Positions 1 to 11,628 of a stretch of DNA of 64,000 bases are shown in pieces. The stretch covers positions 6,944,001-7,008,000 of the forward strand of contig JAYKYS010000011.1 of assembly GCA_036924285.1 (NCBI GenBank), written 5' to 3'. Position numbers and translations under genes: made by a program. Position 1 is the stretch's first letter. The number at the start of each line of letters is the position of its first letter. Source of the DNA: Asterella californica (lineage: Eukaryota > Streptophyta > Marchantiopsida > Marchantiales > Aytoniaceae). The notes under the pieces were generated by a model. It had not been told where the DNA came from. It searched no databases and saw only the letters and a list, made by a program, of their open reading frames with translations.

Positions 1-1035
1 AGAATTGACAGAACGCAAAAAGACGTTCTTTCAATTCGTCATTCAATGGAAGTAACATACCACGTGAGAATCTAGCCCGATTCCACCACAATCCGCCAAG
101 AAGATAGAAGACATTAGTGAGCAAACAACCTCCTAGCCAACGATAGAAGAAGTCGAGTGAAAAAAAATGATCTTGACCCCGATGGATGACAACGATTTGT
201 TAGAAGGAGTTGATACAAGAGCAAAAGAAAACGAAAGACAAAAGAACTTCACCATGAAACAAGAATTGACAAGTTGCAAAACGATAGAAGAACAACATCC
301 CAACATGAGAACAATAGCGATACAAAGATACGATGAAACAATGAAGAAGCAGTCTCGCCACGAGATATAATGAAAAAGATATCCAGCAAAAAGCAATCCC
401 GCCAAGAGAAATAGAAAAAATGATCCTATGAGAACGACACAACTCCAACTATACAACGACAAAAGACATCTGTGCCCCGTTAGGATTACACCAAGGATAC
501 GATAGAGTTACAAAGTGACGATCTCCTCATGAAAAGAACAAAAATAATAGAACGATAGAGGGATTCAAAAAACAATCACGACACAAAATACAACGATAAA
601 AACCACTCACCTCACCACACGTGGTCTAAATAACATAAGAAACTCATGTTGTTCACAACACAAGTATGATAAAAAAACCGATACAATGAACAATAAAAAT
701 CATCAACCCATCACAACGATAGAAGGTGCGACCTCGCCACGAGATCGATATAAACCCAAGTTTAACGATACAAACTACCACGTCACATACTTGATAAACA
801 ATATAATTATTCCCAAGATGAACACTATACAGTTCCAAAATACAAAAAGATAAAACGACCACGCCACATGTTTGATAAGTAATATAATTATTCCCAAGAT
901 GAACACTATACGCTATATAAATAATAAATTATTCCCAAGACCAACACTATACGCAACATGCGAGATAAATAATATAATTATTCTCAAGATAATCACGATA
1001 CAAGAACACGGTTCAATTAACGAGAAAAACCTAAG
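1..1035. repeat. Degenerate AT-rich interspersed repeat field
   Basis: No gene is recognisable here. Short motifs recur in loosely spaced, diverged form: variants of ACGATAGAAG, variants of CTCGCCACGAGATA, and from 777 a clearer unit. The segment starting near 777 and the one starting near 858 match over about 54 bases (ACCACG-CACAT, TTGATAA, then TAATTATTCCCAAGATGAAC). Shorter copies of the TTATTCCCAAGA core follow near 928 and 978. This looks like an old, decayed minisatellite or the remains of a repetitive element. Open frames inside it are low-complexity and not credible. Confidence 0.55.
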
Positions 1036-1043
1036 GCACTTAA

Positions 1044-1101
1044 TTCTAATCAGTGATTGGACGACTCAATGCCTTCGGTTTTTTTCAATCACTGATTAGA
1101 A
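1044..1101. repeat. Perfect 16-bp inverted repeat (hairpin)
   Basis: TTCTAATCAGTGATTG at 1044-1059 is exactly reverse-complementary to 1086-1101, with a 26-nt loop. The loop carries a further short pairing option (AAGGCA upstream of the left arm with TGCCTT near 1069-1074). It lies at the edge of the repeat field. It could be a transcript 3' hairpin or a small foldback element; the sequence does not decide. Confidence 0.6.
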
Positions 1102-1103
1102 CA

Positions 1104-2456
1104 GAAATTGTTATTCTTCCACTTGTCCTCTACCGTCACATATCCAGCAAACTTCATTGAGCATGCTTATACAGGATAGACTCCGACCCCGACCAGCTGA
1201 ATCTACTTCTCCTTCGGCTTTGGGAAGGCGGTTGACATACTCTTCGTCTGTACCTCTTGCCGCTCAGCTCCTAGGACCAGGGAAGCAAACGAACGAACGA
1301 GAACGAACAATGAACTCAACTCGAAGGGATTTCAACCACACCGAAAGTCGGGCACTTTCGATATGCTGTAGAACTTCATTCCATGCATGCTCCTAGAGAC
1401 TATGATTGACTATGTCGAGTCAAACTTCCATCGTTCTACAGTATCAGTGACAACTTCATTACCGGGAGCCACAGGAGCAGGAACTACAATGACACGAGAA
1501 AGCAACAGTTTGAGAAAGTTCGCAACAGTACAGTAACTCGTTTGCACCGACAGGGACGTTACACCAAAGATCAACTGCACAGAAATGAGCAAGTGGAGTG
1601 CACATAAAAAGAGTAAATCTACAGCCGTTTTATTCGTCCATGTCATCATGTCGTTTGATTAGTCTCCCCATACAACTACAAAATCATTCATCTGTGCATG
1701 ATGACTGACATGTAGAAGATACAATTGTTTCTAGTGAAGAAGCACCTATTTTAAGTGGAAACACCTTACCTTTGAGTGCGGTTTGAGTTATATATTTTAC
1801 GTTGTCGGAAACGCAGCATCGCCATTGAGCTTAGCCTTAATGAGGAAAAGGAAGAGCAGCCGTCCTTGGAGCAACAACCAGTTGGTTACGCAAATGCTCA
1901 AAAAGTTCTACTTCCCGAGACTTAACCTTAATCACAACGTCTTGAAGGAGTACAGCGAGTTGCCGTCGGCAAGAGATCTCCATAGTAACACAATCCCAAG
2001 AGATATTGCCACGATAAATCATGCTCTTTGAGCTATGAGCCCAAACCATTGCACTCGCACTAGTCTGTTGTCCATGTTTTCCAAACGGAGTGGAAACGAA
2101 GCCCTTACAGTCGCCTCCAAGAGACATAAATAACATACAGTTTACTGAAATGTACACCCAGCAGCAAGGGTCTACAGTCTACCGTTACAACTCTATCATC
2201 CTCAAGAATACATATCGATGACCCTTAACTGATTTGGATCTATACAGCAGTGGTACAATTCTCTCACCTCCACAAGTTACACAGCAGCTTCCCTCGTGGA
2301 TCACGAAGGAAAACTGGAAACAGGGGTAATTACTGACGTCCGAGCTCCCTGAGTTTGAGCAGACTCCTTGCTCATGTCAATAAGATTATTTTCTCAAATA
2401 ACAATTGCCAGTATTCACTTAACGTTCCCAACGATCGTCCTCAAGCCGTCGAACCC
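1104..2456. other. Intergenic stretch with one possible unidentified exon
   Basis: This lies downstream of the 3' end of the HCF173-like gene. On the minus strand, an open segment at 1837-2157 has a protein-like composition (alternating charged and hydrophobic residues, for example VIKVKSREVELFEHLRNQL). I do not recognise a family, a start or flanking exons. A second minus-strand open stretch at 1410-1649 is hydrophobic and equally unassigned. I would not call a gene on this evidence. Confidence 0.3.
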
Positions 2457-5400
2457 TCAAACAGGTACTGCTTCCGCTTTCTCGTCGAGAGCTTCCTTCC
2501 CAGTGATTCCAGTTCTCAGGGTCGCGAAAAGCTCTGAGTAATCCCGCTCCGCTGGAGGGTTGTTGGGATCAACTTCGAAGGGCTGGCTGAAAGGAACTGT
2601 GCTCTTGACCTGCCATCACAAACCCATGTCACCAGAAGGAAACCAACACCAAAACATACATTGCAGAGGATTTCACATCCGCAACGTGACCTCACAGCAA
2701 CTAGTACCATCGCTGAGGTTCACATGTTGTACAACTTCTGCAGTGTTTAGCTTTTACATCATGCAAGAACTACTGGATAACGAAACGATAACCAAACCAG
2801 CGCTTCCACACTCCAAGGAAACGAGAAAGGTTACGTCTCATCTTCGGATGTCGAAGAATACCAATTTACTCGCACAGGGCTTCCAAGCAGGAGAAGGTCG
2901 TACAAACCTCAAAAGTAGCATCCGTAGCTGCTGGGCTGTTGAGTGCTGCTACGCAGATACGAGCTACTTCTTCTCTTGCCACTTTACCCTGTAAGGACAT
3001 CGACAAGTAGTTACGAAGGCATGTTAATTCGGACACGACAGACTTCAACAGTCTGAGAGATGAAGTCGCCGGACACTACAAATTCCCCAAATGCTGAAAT
3101 CCGTACCGTGATGTTGTCACCCTGCTCAAAGATAAGCTCGGCACCAGCAGGTTCCTCTGTGAGAGCGCATGGGCGTACGATGGTATAAGGAATACCGGAT
3201 CCCCTTAACGCGTCCTCACCCTGAATGCAAAACCAAGCGACCACACTGGATAGTCTATCGACTGAGACAGATTATTGCTTATCTATACCACGGTCCGGCG
3301 AAGAACCAAAAAAGGCTCCATGAAGTAATGGATCTCTCAAACTAGTGTTACCTAGATAGAGATAGCATCACTATTATAAAGTTTCGCCATTACACAGCTC
3401 AGAACTGAAACTGTCAGCTCAGAAGAGCAACTGCCTAGGATATGCTACCTTAAGTTTGTAGTCAAGAATATAGCCCAATTCTGCATTCATCCGCACGGCC
3501 GGAGGCTGTTTGCTGAGATCCAAGCCAGGTCTGTAAGGTCTAGTGACACCTGCTGAACCTATGTGACAAAACCTGGACAGGCCAAGCGAGTGAAGCATAT
3601 CGCTGTGATGAACAACATCAGTGCATAGCTGGAATCATCTATCACGCTGAATTGCAGACCTTCGTGCAATAAACTGGTCCCGCTAACCTCGGTGTTATGG
3701 GTTGTTTCATGTATGACTTGATGTTTGAAACTGGTAGCTCAAACGGTCCTGTCTCAAACGAGGGATTCAACACTCCATCGTACTCAAACTTGCTGTATAG
3801 CAGCTGCACATGACGAGTTCGAAGAAAGACCCGGGGATTTCAAACTTAAAAGCTGAAAACACTTCCGATAATATCTTCATGAACTGTGAACGAAAACCCG
3901 GACTCCCTTCTCACCAAGATAGTTACCTGCAACGAAGTGATCTTCGATGGGTCGAATGGAGGGGCATCTTTCACAGACTTCGCGCGAAAGACTGGAACAA
4001 ATCTGTCGAAGGGTAGATATATCTGCAGAAAAAAGACCCGTACTTTCAACTCGTGGAGAAAAGAAAAAGTCCTGAGGTACGAACTTCTGGTGCTTAAGAA
4101 GATGGTGAGACGCATACGCAAAACGTGTTCTGAAGTTCTGTCTTTGCTGGTCGGGAACTTACTGTTTGCCACTCATTGTAAGCAGTGTCAAAAGATTGCG
4201 TATAACCAATAGCATCCCAGTCAGCTGAAAGGCGGATTATCAGCTTAAAACGGCGACCATTGCCTTTGATTCTCATCTCTATTCCTTCATACGCAGCTAG
4301 GTTCACTACTGGAGAGAAATTCTGCCAAACGCATTGAAGAAGACAATTCGTGAGTGCAAGCAGAGTAGATGTCAGGATCTTACTCCATTCTTGCAAATAA
4401 AACTGCAGGTCTTGGATACTGGTAACGGGTGTTTTGTCAGCTGAGCAGTGGTTAAGATCAATTCTGCCAGTACGAAGCTCGTTGAGGTGATGGATTACCA
4501 AGACGCAAGTACACCGGGAAGCAACAGGGCAAAGGTCTTGTAATCTTTTACGACACTCTAGCTCACCTAGTGGCAGTGCTGCCGACATACCTTTGTTCGG
4601 GTACTGGCAAATCCACCATTATTTGACGTCGAGACGATTCCTGCGATCGACAAGTGGATCGTTCAAGGAGCTCTTCTCTAGATATTAACAACCGGGATGT
4701 GCAGTGGGACATGCATCCTCAAAAGTAAAACAGGCATCATACCTTTGAAAACCGCCACAGGACCACCACTTTCACCGCCAGTGAGGTGGATCTGCATGGA
4801 GCTTTGACTGACACCACCCATGACAATATCATCCAATGATCCCCACGCGGGGCCGGACGGTCCCTTATCTGCGTAATACAAACCCGGCAGTGTCCAAGTA
4901 ACTAAGCTTATTCGCTGTGAGAATCTGCGGTGGGAACATTCTGAGCCTCGCTGACACCTTCTGAGCCGTGGCATTTCCTAATATCATACTCGACCAAAAA
5001 TCAAGGATGCACATCACGGGCGTGAAAAGACATAACGCAATTTAACTGCTCGCAAACACTCGAAAGAAAGTTGCACCGGATTAGAATACCAGTAACAGTG
5101 TACAGGGTGATTCCATCTCGAACTCCAACATTTTCCTTCACAGCATCGATGAGGTTCTGAAGTCCTTTCAGCTCAACCGTCTCGGGAGAATCGCCTTTGA
5201 TCTGAAACAGTGTCATGAATGTGATCAACAGGATGAACACGTAAGAAATTGTGTTTACGATCATCCTTCAGTCTCGTTAATTACGCCAAATAGAGCAACA
5301 ACTCTTGTAAGGTCTTGACTTGGGAGCGAAGTACTTCGTCCCACCAAGCTTGGACCAAAAGATGAACAAACGTACAACCACCATCCACAAAACCTTGCAA

Positions 5401-6991
5401 AGTCTGATCATCGTTATGAGGGGCTTACGTGCTTACCTCTGGCTGGAAGAACTTAATTCCCTGCAGTTTACGGAGGTCCATCAGTTAGGTTGAATCTTCA
5501 CATGTGTCAAAATGTTCAACCTGTGCTGAGGTCAAGGACTGAAGACTTATTATCTGCCACTACAAATTTTTCCAGTCGTTCAAAAACGAATGTTTATGGC
5601 ACTAAAGAACCTACAGTACGCATTTCCTGATAAGTTCCAACTGCCAAGTCTATTTAGTTGCTATATCTTCCACTGGGTTCGCCTACAGTAAATCCACATA
5701 ATGGGACTATCAAGACCAAGAATGACGCTTTTTCTACCGTGAGTATAATCTCCGCAAGTACGATACCTGCCGCTAGTGAAATTAAAGATCTGTTATAAGA
5801 TCAATTCCAGCCAATAATGTCGATCGAAGAAAGAACATATTTTGGTTCCTCAATTACAACTCTGCGGAGGATCTATAGATACATCTGCCGCCAAAGAACG
5901 CCCAGCATAAAGAAGTCCCACACGGTAAACACAATCATCAGAACCATTCGCTAACCTGCATATATTTCTGCCTGTCAGGTGTGTCACCCTCTTTGGGACC
6001 GACTGTGACTGCCACGCAGTTGATGACCTGCCGAACGCCCTTGAAAAACTCGGGAAGTAATGTTGCCCTTTGGGTCACGTCCGCTAATACCTGCAAGTAT
6101 AGTCCGTCCAGTCTACCCTAATTGGAGCCATGAATCCCATAGGATCTATGTTTAACAGCACAGAGTTTTACAACATACTTGACAATTGTCAGGGTCAAAT
6201 CAGCTACTTACCAGCTCAACATCTGGACCGAGTAATGACCTTGCCTTCTCCTTGTTTCTAACCTGTCAATAAACATTCGTAGTTTAGGCATGCGGTTTGC
6301 TGCTTCCGGAAACATGACTTAGAATCCACATTTCACTTATGACTGTACTTCTTTTCTCACAAACCCAGGATCACTTTTGCTTCTGAAATCGGGAGAAGGA
6401 ACAAATCTCCGCAGGAAACAAATACTTACAAGAGCGCGCACAGAAATCCCTTTCGATTGCAGGACCTTCACCACCCTTTTACCAACTCCTCCAGTTGCCC
6501 CAGCAACCAGTACAACTTCCTTCTCCATGCTCGACGGTGATGGATCTTCGTTCATTTGACCTGAGAGCCTGGCGGCAATAGCCCCAACAATCTTGTCGAG
6601 CACCAAACCCCTCATTAAGTCAATTCTGTGCCAAAAATCCAGCTTCACAATCACCAGCCTTCTCAATCGGCGAAATATAATGAAGGTGGGGACAGGAGAA
6701 TTCACTGCACCATACCTTAGAGACATTGATCGGCTCGTTATAGAACAAGTACGTACGAACAAACCTCCCCAAATCCCAAGGTTGTCTATCAGAATCGCCA
6801 CCCGCTGCAATAACCACAAGCTGAGTTCCGTGGCCCTGTCGAACAAACCGTGGCTTCCCGCGGGGTGGGCTGAATGCTTTGCTCGAAACCAGCGAATTTG
6901 TAGCGAATCGAGGCAAATCAGACGACAGTCTGTTCGTTTTCAGACTCCCAGTTGAAACGTGAAAAGATACCTGCCACAAGTTGCATGTCAC
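2457..6991 (-). CDS. HCF173-like chloroplast NAD(P)-binding Rossmann/CIA30 protein, 15 or more exons
   Basis: Exons read on the minus strand with matching phases: A 6716-about 6988, B 6430-6642, C 6212-6262, D 5956-6090, E 5437-5460, F 5090-5201, G 4743-4868, H 4591-4640, I 4163-4321, J 3927-4022, K 3688-3803, L 3449-3572, M 3107-3220, N 2908-2988, O 2457-2609 (TGA at 2457-2459). Exons B-O give 517 residues; with exon A about 607. Order: transit-peptide-like N-terminus, QPWDLGRFVRT motif, Rossmann glycine motif VAGATGGVGKRVVK (B), KGDSPETVELKGLQNLIDAV (F), CIA30 domain with WGSLDDIVMGGVSQSSMQI (G) through J-K, then the split reductase C-terminus with YTIVRPCALTEEPAG (M). This layout matches the Arabidopsis HCF173 family, closest in my recollection to At4g18810. 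HCF173 itself is needed for psbA mRNA translation in chloroplasts; that role is inferred here only by family. The N-terminus is unsettled: exon A has no in-frame ATG. An upstream exon starting at ATG 7122 and ending AAG|GT would join in phase to GTATCT near 6973. Confidence 0.93.
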
Positions 6992-7087
6992 ACACTACGT
7001 CAACGAGAAACCCACTTACTGAATGAGATGGACATCTTGACGAACTCGATCTTCTCGGTCGAGTTAACCTTAATACGCACACAACGA

Positions 7088-7137
7088 GATGGTGGAAATA
7101 ATGTCACGAAAATTCGTGACATTATTTCATCACCATC
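7088..7137. repeat. Near-perfect palindrome, 16-bp arms extendable to 23
   Basis: GAAATAATGTCACGAA (7095-7110) is exactly reverse-complementary to 7113-7128 with a 2-nt centre. Outside it, GATGGTG (7088-7094) pairs with CACCATC (7131-7137) across a 2-nt bulge. It overlaps the candidate upstream ATG (7120-7122) of the HCF173-like gene, so a 5' leader transcribed through it would fold strongly at the start codon if that start is right. Confidence 0.7.
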
Positions 7138-8834
7138 ACCGCGTACAGCAACCCCTTTCAATTAGAGACTAATTCATGTGTTGGACGGCGAAGCTAGTGC
7201 TCTTCGGCTGAATATTGCAATCTAAAATGAGGATCACTGTGCCTGCAATATCCTCCTGACCGAATGATGCCCAAACGTTCCAACTCCATGATGACTCCTT
7301 GCAGTCAGAGGCCATTTCGACAGCGCAGTGCATTGAGGGTCAAACCGCAGAGCGACCGTGAATATTGAGCTGGTGCTTACAGGAAGTAACAACGCGACGA
7401 GCTGAGCTCTAGATACTCAATTGTGCTGCTACTTGTTGAGCCCGGCCTGCAACAGAATCTTACCGAGGATGCACTGAAGGCAACCGAGTTTGCGAGGCCG
7501 CCAACACAACTGGAAACAGCCATTGCTTCGGGAAGCATCCCACGGTACCCGATCGATCAAACGCTTTCAAACCAGACTTCCCTCTCGCGCTATCCCTTCT
7601 CCCTTGCTCGCTACAGAAGATTCCTGCCACATATCCCATTTCGAGACGCGCCGCTTTAGTGGATTGGGATAGTGGCGTTAAATCTCCACCACAAAAGCGC
7701 CCGGCTTGTACCATTGCCGCTTACTTGGCGCCATCAGGCAGAAAGCCTCCGTGACCGTCCGCCTGGCATGGAGTTCTGATGAGATAATTCGGCGGCTTTG
7801 GTCTCTCCTCTCTTCCCTCTCGTGTGTGTGTCTCAAGTTTTGCCAATCTTCCAGCTTTTACTTGCCTGCTTTGCATTTCGTCGCCTCTTGATGCGCGTTA
7901 CCGTAACGCTTCTAGTGAGTAAAAGGAACGACACGAGCTGACAGATCAGCACCTCCAAGCTGCCACGACGACAAGAGATGATCAACTTCATTATTTTATT
8001 CATTTTCAAGAAAACTTTACGTCTCTCACGGTGGGCCACTCTCTTCGTATTCATTATCGGGGGTTAGTTGCTTAGCCTTTCGGGTCCTTCTTTTCCTTGC
8101 AAGGCTGGATGGGCCCCGGTGGGGTCTTTCCATCCGTTTGCTATTCATTGTGTCGCGTGATTCACCATCCAACAGCTAATCATGATAAGTGGTCTTGGCA
8201 GGAGAAACGTCGGCGAAAGCCCACGTGTTCTTGGAGGCGGCCTTCGAGGTTTCTGCTGAAGTAATTAAAGCCATGTTCGCGGCATTCCATTTTCTGCTAA
8301 ACTGCATTGACATCGTGGGATTTCGCGTCTGCGGCTCCGTCGGTTTTTAGACTTTATGCTCATCGTGTTTACGAAAATTTTACGGTTTATTTTACGGCCG
8401 GTGAACGAAACCGGTGGTTGACCGCATCTACACCAAAAATCGATGCCATGTCTTCTGTCGCGCGAGCTTCGTGTTACCTGCTGTAGCCTGGCATAGTGCT
8501 GCTGTTCAGTCGTTTGTGATGCAGCATAAATTGGTGCCGGTACCAAAAGCGGCTCTGAAAACTGCAACGGCGGCTGCTTCTGCCGTCGACGGTGGCCACC
8601 GAAAAGCAGCTGCACATGAGAAAACAGGTCGCTACCGACCATGTGACTGAAGCTTTATTTGAAGAGGGATCGTGTTGCGGCCGCGTCTTGCGGGAACGGA
8701 AAACCCAGAACTAGAACCGCTGAAAAACTAGAAAACCAAAACCAGGTGCGGAGAGGGCCTGCTGTTCGTTCGTTTTCCGGGTTCTATGTCGCTCGGACCG
8801 TGTACGCTCGTTCATTTTCCGTATATCGGTAGGT

Positions 8835-8870
8835 CTATCTTCGTCTTCGGTCCCACGAAGACGAAGATAG
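8835..8870. repeat. 15-bp perfect inverted repeat
   Basis: CTATCTTCGTCTTCG at 8835-8849 pairs exactly with 8856-8870 around a 6-nt loop (GTCCCA). It is a GC-balanced hairpin in otherwise plain intergenic DNA. Confidence 0.7.
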
Positions 8871-9036
8871 GCTTTTCAATGCAGTCGTCATTGCAGTACG
8901 TGATAAAATATTGTGATCTTGGTAGCGAATGAGCATAAGAGAAAAGATTTCGAAACGAACTTATGATGAGCTCAGGAAAAATAAAGATGGCTTCAAAATT
9001 ATCAAGAGAATCTAAAATAACTAAAAATTATAAAAA

Positions 9037-9071
9037 TAAAATATTTTAAATTTTACATTTAAAATATTTTA
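9037..9071. repeat. AT-only 14-bp inverted repeat in an AT-rich block
   Basis: TAAAATATTTTAAA (9037-9050) is the reverse complement of 9058-9071, with a 7-nt centre, inside roughly 120 bp of almost pure A/T. The base composition differs sharply from the flanks. It could be a matrix-attachment-like or easily melted segment, or simply a low-complexity accident. Confidence 0.5.
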
Positions 9072-9504
9072 CTATCTAACATATTTTATTATAATCATTT
9101 ACTCCTTGATTATTGTGACCTTGTAATTACACAAAAAAACATTTTTGAGACAAAGAGCTTGACTGGAGCTTTCGCTTCCCGCACTCTGATTGATTCAAAA
9201 AAAAAGAATTAAAGTGAAAACATCCACCGTGTGCGAAATGAGGCATTTTATACCCCTACTTGTGGTTTAAAATATCACGGTAAATCAAACCTCCTGCATA
9301 CAACAGTGCACATAAAGCCGTAAACACTCATACCGGTAGGTTTAGGTAGGCAGCACGTTAACATTAGGTACGGATACTGTCAGGCGGTCTGCCTGGGCGA
9401 GGGCCGCCGCCTCGGCTACCAGTTCGTCGTCGTACTACGGTACTACCACGAGCGCCACGTCTGCTTGGCTGCCAGTAAAGCCACTTGGTCGCCCCTGTCT
9501 ACAG

Positions 9505-9513
9505 TATATATAG
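9505..9513 (+). promoter_or_regulatory. Possible TATA box for the SRA-domain gene
   Basis: TATATATAG lies about 560 nt upstream of the ATG at 10068, in a stretch where base composition rises. It is a reasonable core-promoter candidate if the 5' leader is long and includes the 112-bp duplication. There is no independent evidence of a transcription start. Confidence 0.3.
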
Positions 9514-9836
9514 TCCTTGCCACCAGATTTTCAGCACTGTTGTCCCGCGCGCTAGTCTGAGTGGAGTGGAAGCACTTGAACTTGAACCACCTGGTGGCGC
9601 CCTTTCTGATTGCGGCTTGGCTCTGGTTCTGGCTCGTCGACATCGCCTTTTTGATGTTTTTGAACTCGAGAACTAACGTGGACACTCCTGTCAGCCCTAT
9701 TTCCTGCAATTGAAGCGGCGGAGAGAGAGAGGCATAGCTCCTCAATTTTAGAGTTCACTCGTTCAGTCAGTCGAGTTCAGTCTTCTGGAACTCTGGGTTT
9801 ACGAAGTTTCTGGACGTTGATGCAGTAGTGTCTCTC

Positions 9837-10060
9837 ACTCCTCCCCATGCAAACTTTCCAGAGACTTGACAAAGGAGCTTGTCGCGTGTGCGGAGGTTAG
9901 CGAAGTGGAAGGAAGAAAGTCACCAGACGAGGGAAGAGGACTTATCTCACTCCTCGCCATTGAAAACGTTCCGGAGACTTCAGGAAGAAGGTTTCCTGGT
10001 GTGCGAAGATTTGCGAAGCGGAAGGAAGAGAGTCACCAGCTGGGGAAGAGGACTGTCTTC
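9837..10060 (+). repeat. Two tandem 112-bp units just upstream of the SRA-domain ATG
   Basis: Unit 1 begins with ACTCCTCCCCATGC at 9837 and unit 2 with ACTCCTCGCCATTG at 9949. They align along their length, sharing for example GCGAAG-GGAAGGAAGA-AGTCACCAG and GGGAAGAGGACT. The second copy ends about 8 bp before the ATG at 10068, so the leader of the transcript, or its proximal promoter, has been duplicated. The copies have diverged noticeably, so the event is not recent. Confidence 0.75.
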
Positions 10061-10067
10061 CTGGACG

Positions 10068-11150
10068 ATGGAGACATTGGGGTTGGGCAAGTCCAAGACT
10101 TATCGTGATCCGAAACAGTTCCCGAGCGTTAGCAAAGAAGGTGTTGAAAGGAGAACGCATTGTGCCGAGTCGCGCGAGCCTTGCGACAAGGACCTACATT
10201 TCGTGCCTGAGTATCGTGTTTGTGGAATTGGTGATGAGAACTTGGCTCCGCCAGCGGCTGAAAAGAATAGATGTGAGCCCACAATCGGAAGCAGTGAACC
10301 TGGTCTACGAGCCAACGTCTTAGGGGCTGGAAACGGCTTCAAGAAAAGACCCCAGACTCTTAAGAAAAGCGGGAAGAAACTGCTTGCCAAGAATGGTAAC
10401 TCGAAGTATCGGTCCTTTCTTCAGTTTGGGTCCAAGACGCAAGACATACGACGACCTGTGAAACATTTCAGACGAACAGGACCGTCGTATAATTTTCAGC
10501 CTGGCGATGAGGATACTAAACTGCTTCTCACTAAGTACGCTGAAGTTTTGGAGCAGTACAGAAAGGCGGGCAAGAAAAACATGGAAGCTTTCAGAGATTT
10601 CCGTCTTGAGTATTGGTACTTGCTTTGCAATGGGCAAGAGAGCATAGACGGCCCTGTGCAAGGGGTAAGGGTAGGAATGTGCTTCACTTGGAGGACAGAG
10701 TTGTTTTTGCTGTGTCTTCACCATCGGTTACAAGCAGGAATTGATTATATTCCAGCAGAGAAAAGTCCGGTCTTGGATGGCGACACTCCTGTGCAGATAG
10801 CTGTCAGTGTGGTGGTGACAGGGAATTTTGAGGATGATGTCGACGAAGGGGAGAGGATTCTCTATTGTGGTGAAGGTGGAAGACCATATGATGGTGTGGG
10901 CCGAGGGGAACAAACTGCACATCAGACTCTGACTAGGGGGAATCTTGCTCTGGACAATTCTGCCAGACTGGGTAGGGCCGTAAGAGTTACACGGAAGCAT
11001 AGGGATGAGTCTAGTCCGTCTGGATTCACGTATTCTTATGATGGGATGTATAAAGTTAGTCGATCATTTACCCAACGCGGAAGAAGTGGATACAAAGTGT
11101 ACATGTTCGAGCTGAATCGATTGCCTGGTCAAGGAGAACTTAAATGGTAA
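10068..11150 (+). CDS. SRA (SET and RING associated) domain protein, SUVH-like, without SET domain
   Basis: The first ATG in this open frame is at 10068, giving 360 residues. The N-terminal half is basic (FKKRPQTLKKSGKKLLAK) and unassigned. A charged segment (residues about 150-190) resembles the helical linker before the SRA domain of SUVH histone H3K9 methyltransferases. From about residue 200 the SRA/YDG fold is clear: VQGVRVGMCFTWRTEL, LHHRLQAGIDYI, ILYCGEGGRPYDG, TRGNLALDNS, FTYSYDGMYKV and the closing LPGQGEL. SRA domains bind methylated cytosine. The frame stops right after the SRA end, where SUVH proteins go on to pre-SET and SET. The stop overlaps a splice donor-like ATG|GTAAAT, so a further exon is possible, but I find no pre-SET cysteine cluster or SET motifs before 13 kb. 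Either an SRA-only protein, a truncated SUVH, or the first exon of a long gene. Confidence 0.85.
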   Translation: METLGLGKSKTYRDPKQFPSVSKEGVERRTHCAESREPCDKDLHFVPEYRVCGIGDENLAPPAAEKNRCEPTIGSSEPGLRANVLGAGNGFKKRPQTLKKSGKKLLAKNGNSKYRSFLQFGSKTQDIRRPVKHFRRTGPSYNFQPGDEDTKLLLTKYAEVLEQYRKAGKKNMEAFRDFRLEYWYLLCNGQESIDGPVQGVRVGMCFTWRTELFLLCLHHRLQAGIDYIPAEKSPVLDGDTPVQIAVSVVVTGNFEDDVDEGERILYCGEGGRPYDGVGRGEQTAHQTLTRGNLALDNSARLGRAVRVTRKHRDESSPSGFTYSYDGMYKVSRSFTQRGRSGYKVYMFELNRLPGQGELKW

Positions 11151-11628
11151 ATTGAGTGAAGTTGACCTTGAAGCCTCGCCTTGTATATACTGGTTACGCC
11201 TACTCAAATCTCTGTTTTTCATATGTGAAATGTCACAAGTTACCGGTCATAGTTACAACGTGGTTTTGTACTCTTGAGAGCGGAAAGATAGATTTTAGGC
11301 GGTGAGACGCGGTCATGCTAAAGCGTGTCTAGTGGATAAGTATCTGTGGTTTCTAGAATTTCTTTTTGTTGGTATCCTCTTATGTCCATGTACGAATCTT
11401 ATGAGAGGTTAGTTTTCATCCATTAGAGTGCACATGCGTAACTGGCAAGGAAAAGGTCTTCTAAGAGTGCGAGCGTTTTGGAGGCTGAATGATTGGGTTG
11501 CCGGAGAGTGATGCGGCCCTTGAGAGTTTCGACATTAAAATTCTGTGTGTTCCAATTTGATCAGGAAGTGGGAATTTGATATTCCGACTGTCCCAAATAG
11601 CCCAAGAATGACCTTGTGAAATGAGATA
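11151..11628. other. Non-coding stretch downstream of the SRA gene
   Basis: I searched for pre-SET or SET motifs and found none in any frame. It presumably contains the 3' untranslated region or an intron of the SRA gene. Nothing else is recognisable. Confidence 0.4.

Larger units (their letters stand above)
7138..9500. other. Intergenic region without recognisable genes
   Basis: This lies between the divergently oriented HCF173-like gene (minus) and SRA gene (plus), so it should hold both promoters. No open frame here shows a recognisable motif. It contains a pyrimidine-rich, GTGTGTGT-containing stretch near 7800-7850, a hairpin at 8835-8870 and a very AT-rich block at about 8985-9110. I see no transposon ends. 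Confidence 0.5.

Noticed and set aside
2560..2994. Plus-strand open frame of 144 codons
   Set aside because: It lies antisense to exons N and O of the HCF173-like gene, whose splice sites and family motifs are clear; no motif in the antisense frame.
8414..8650. Plus-strand frame rich in Ala and Val
   Set aside because: Short, no motif, no codon pattern beyond local composition, and overlapped by an equally long antisense frame.
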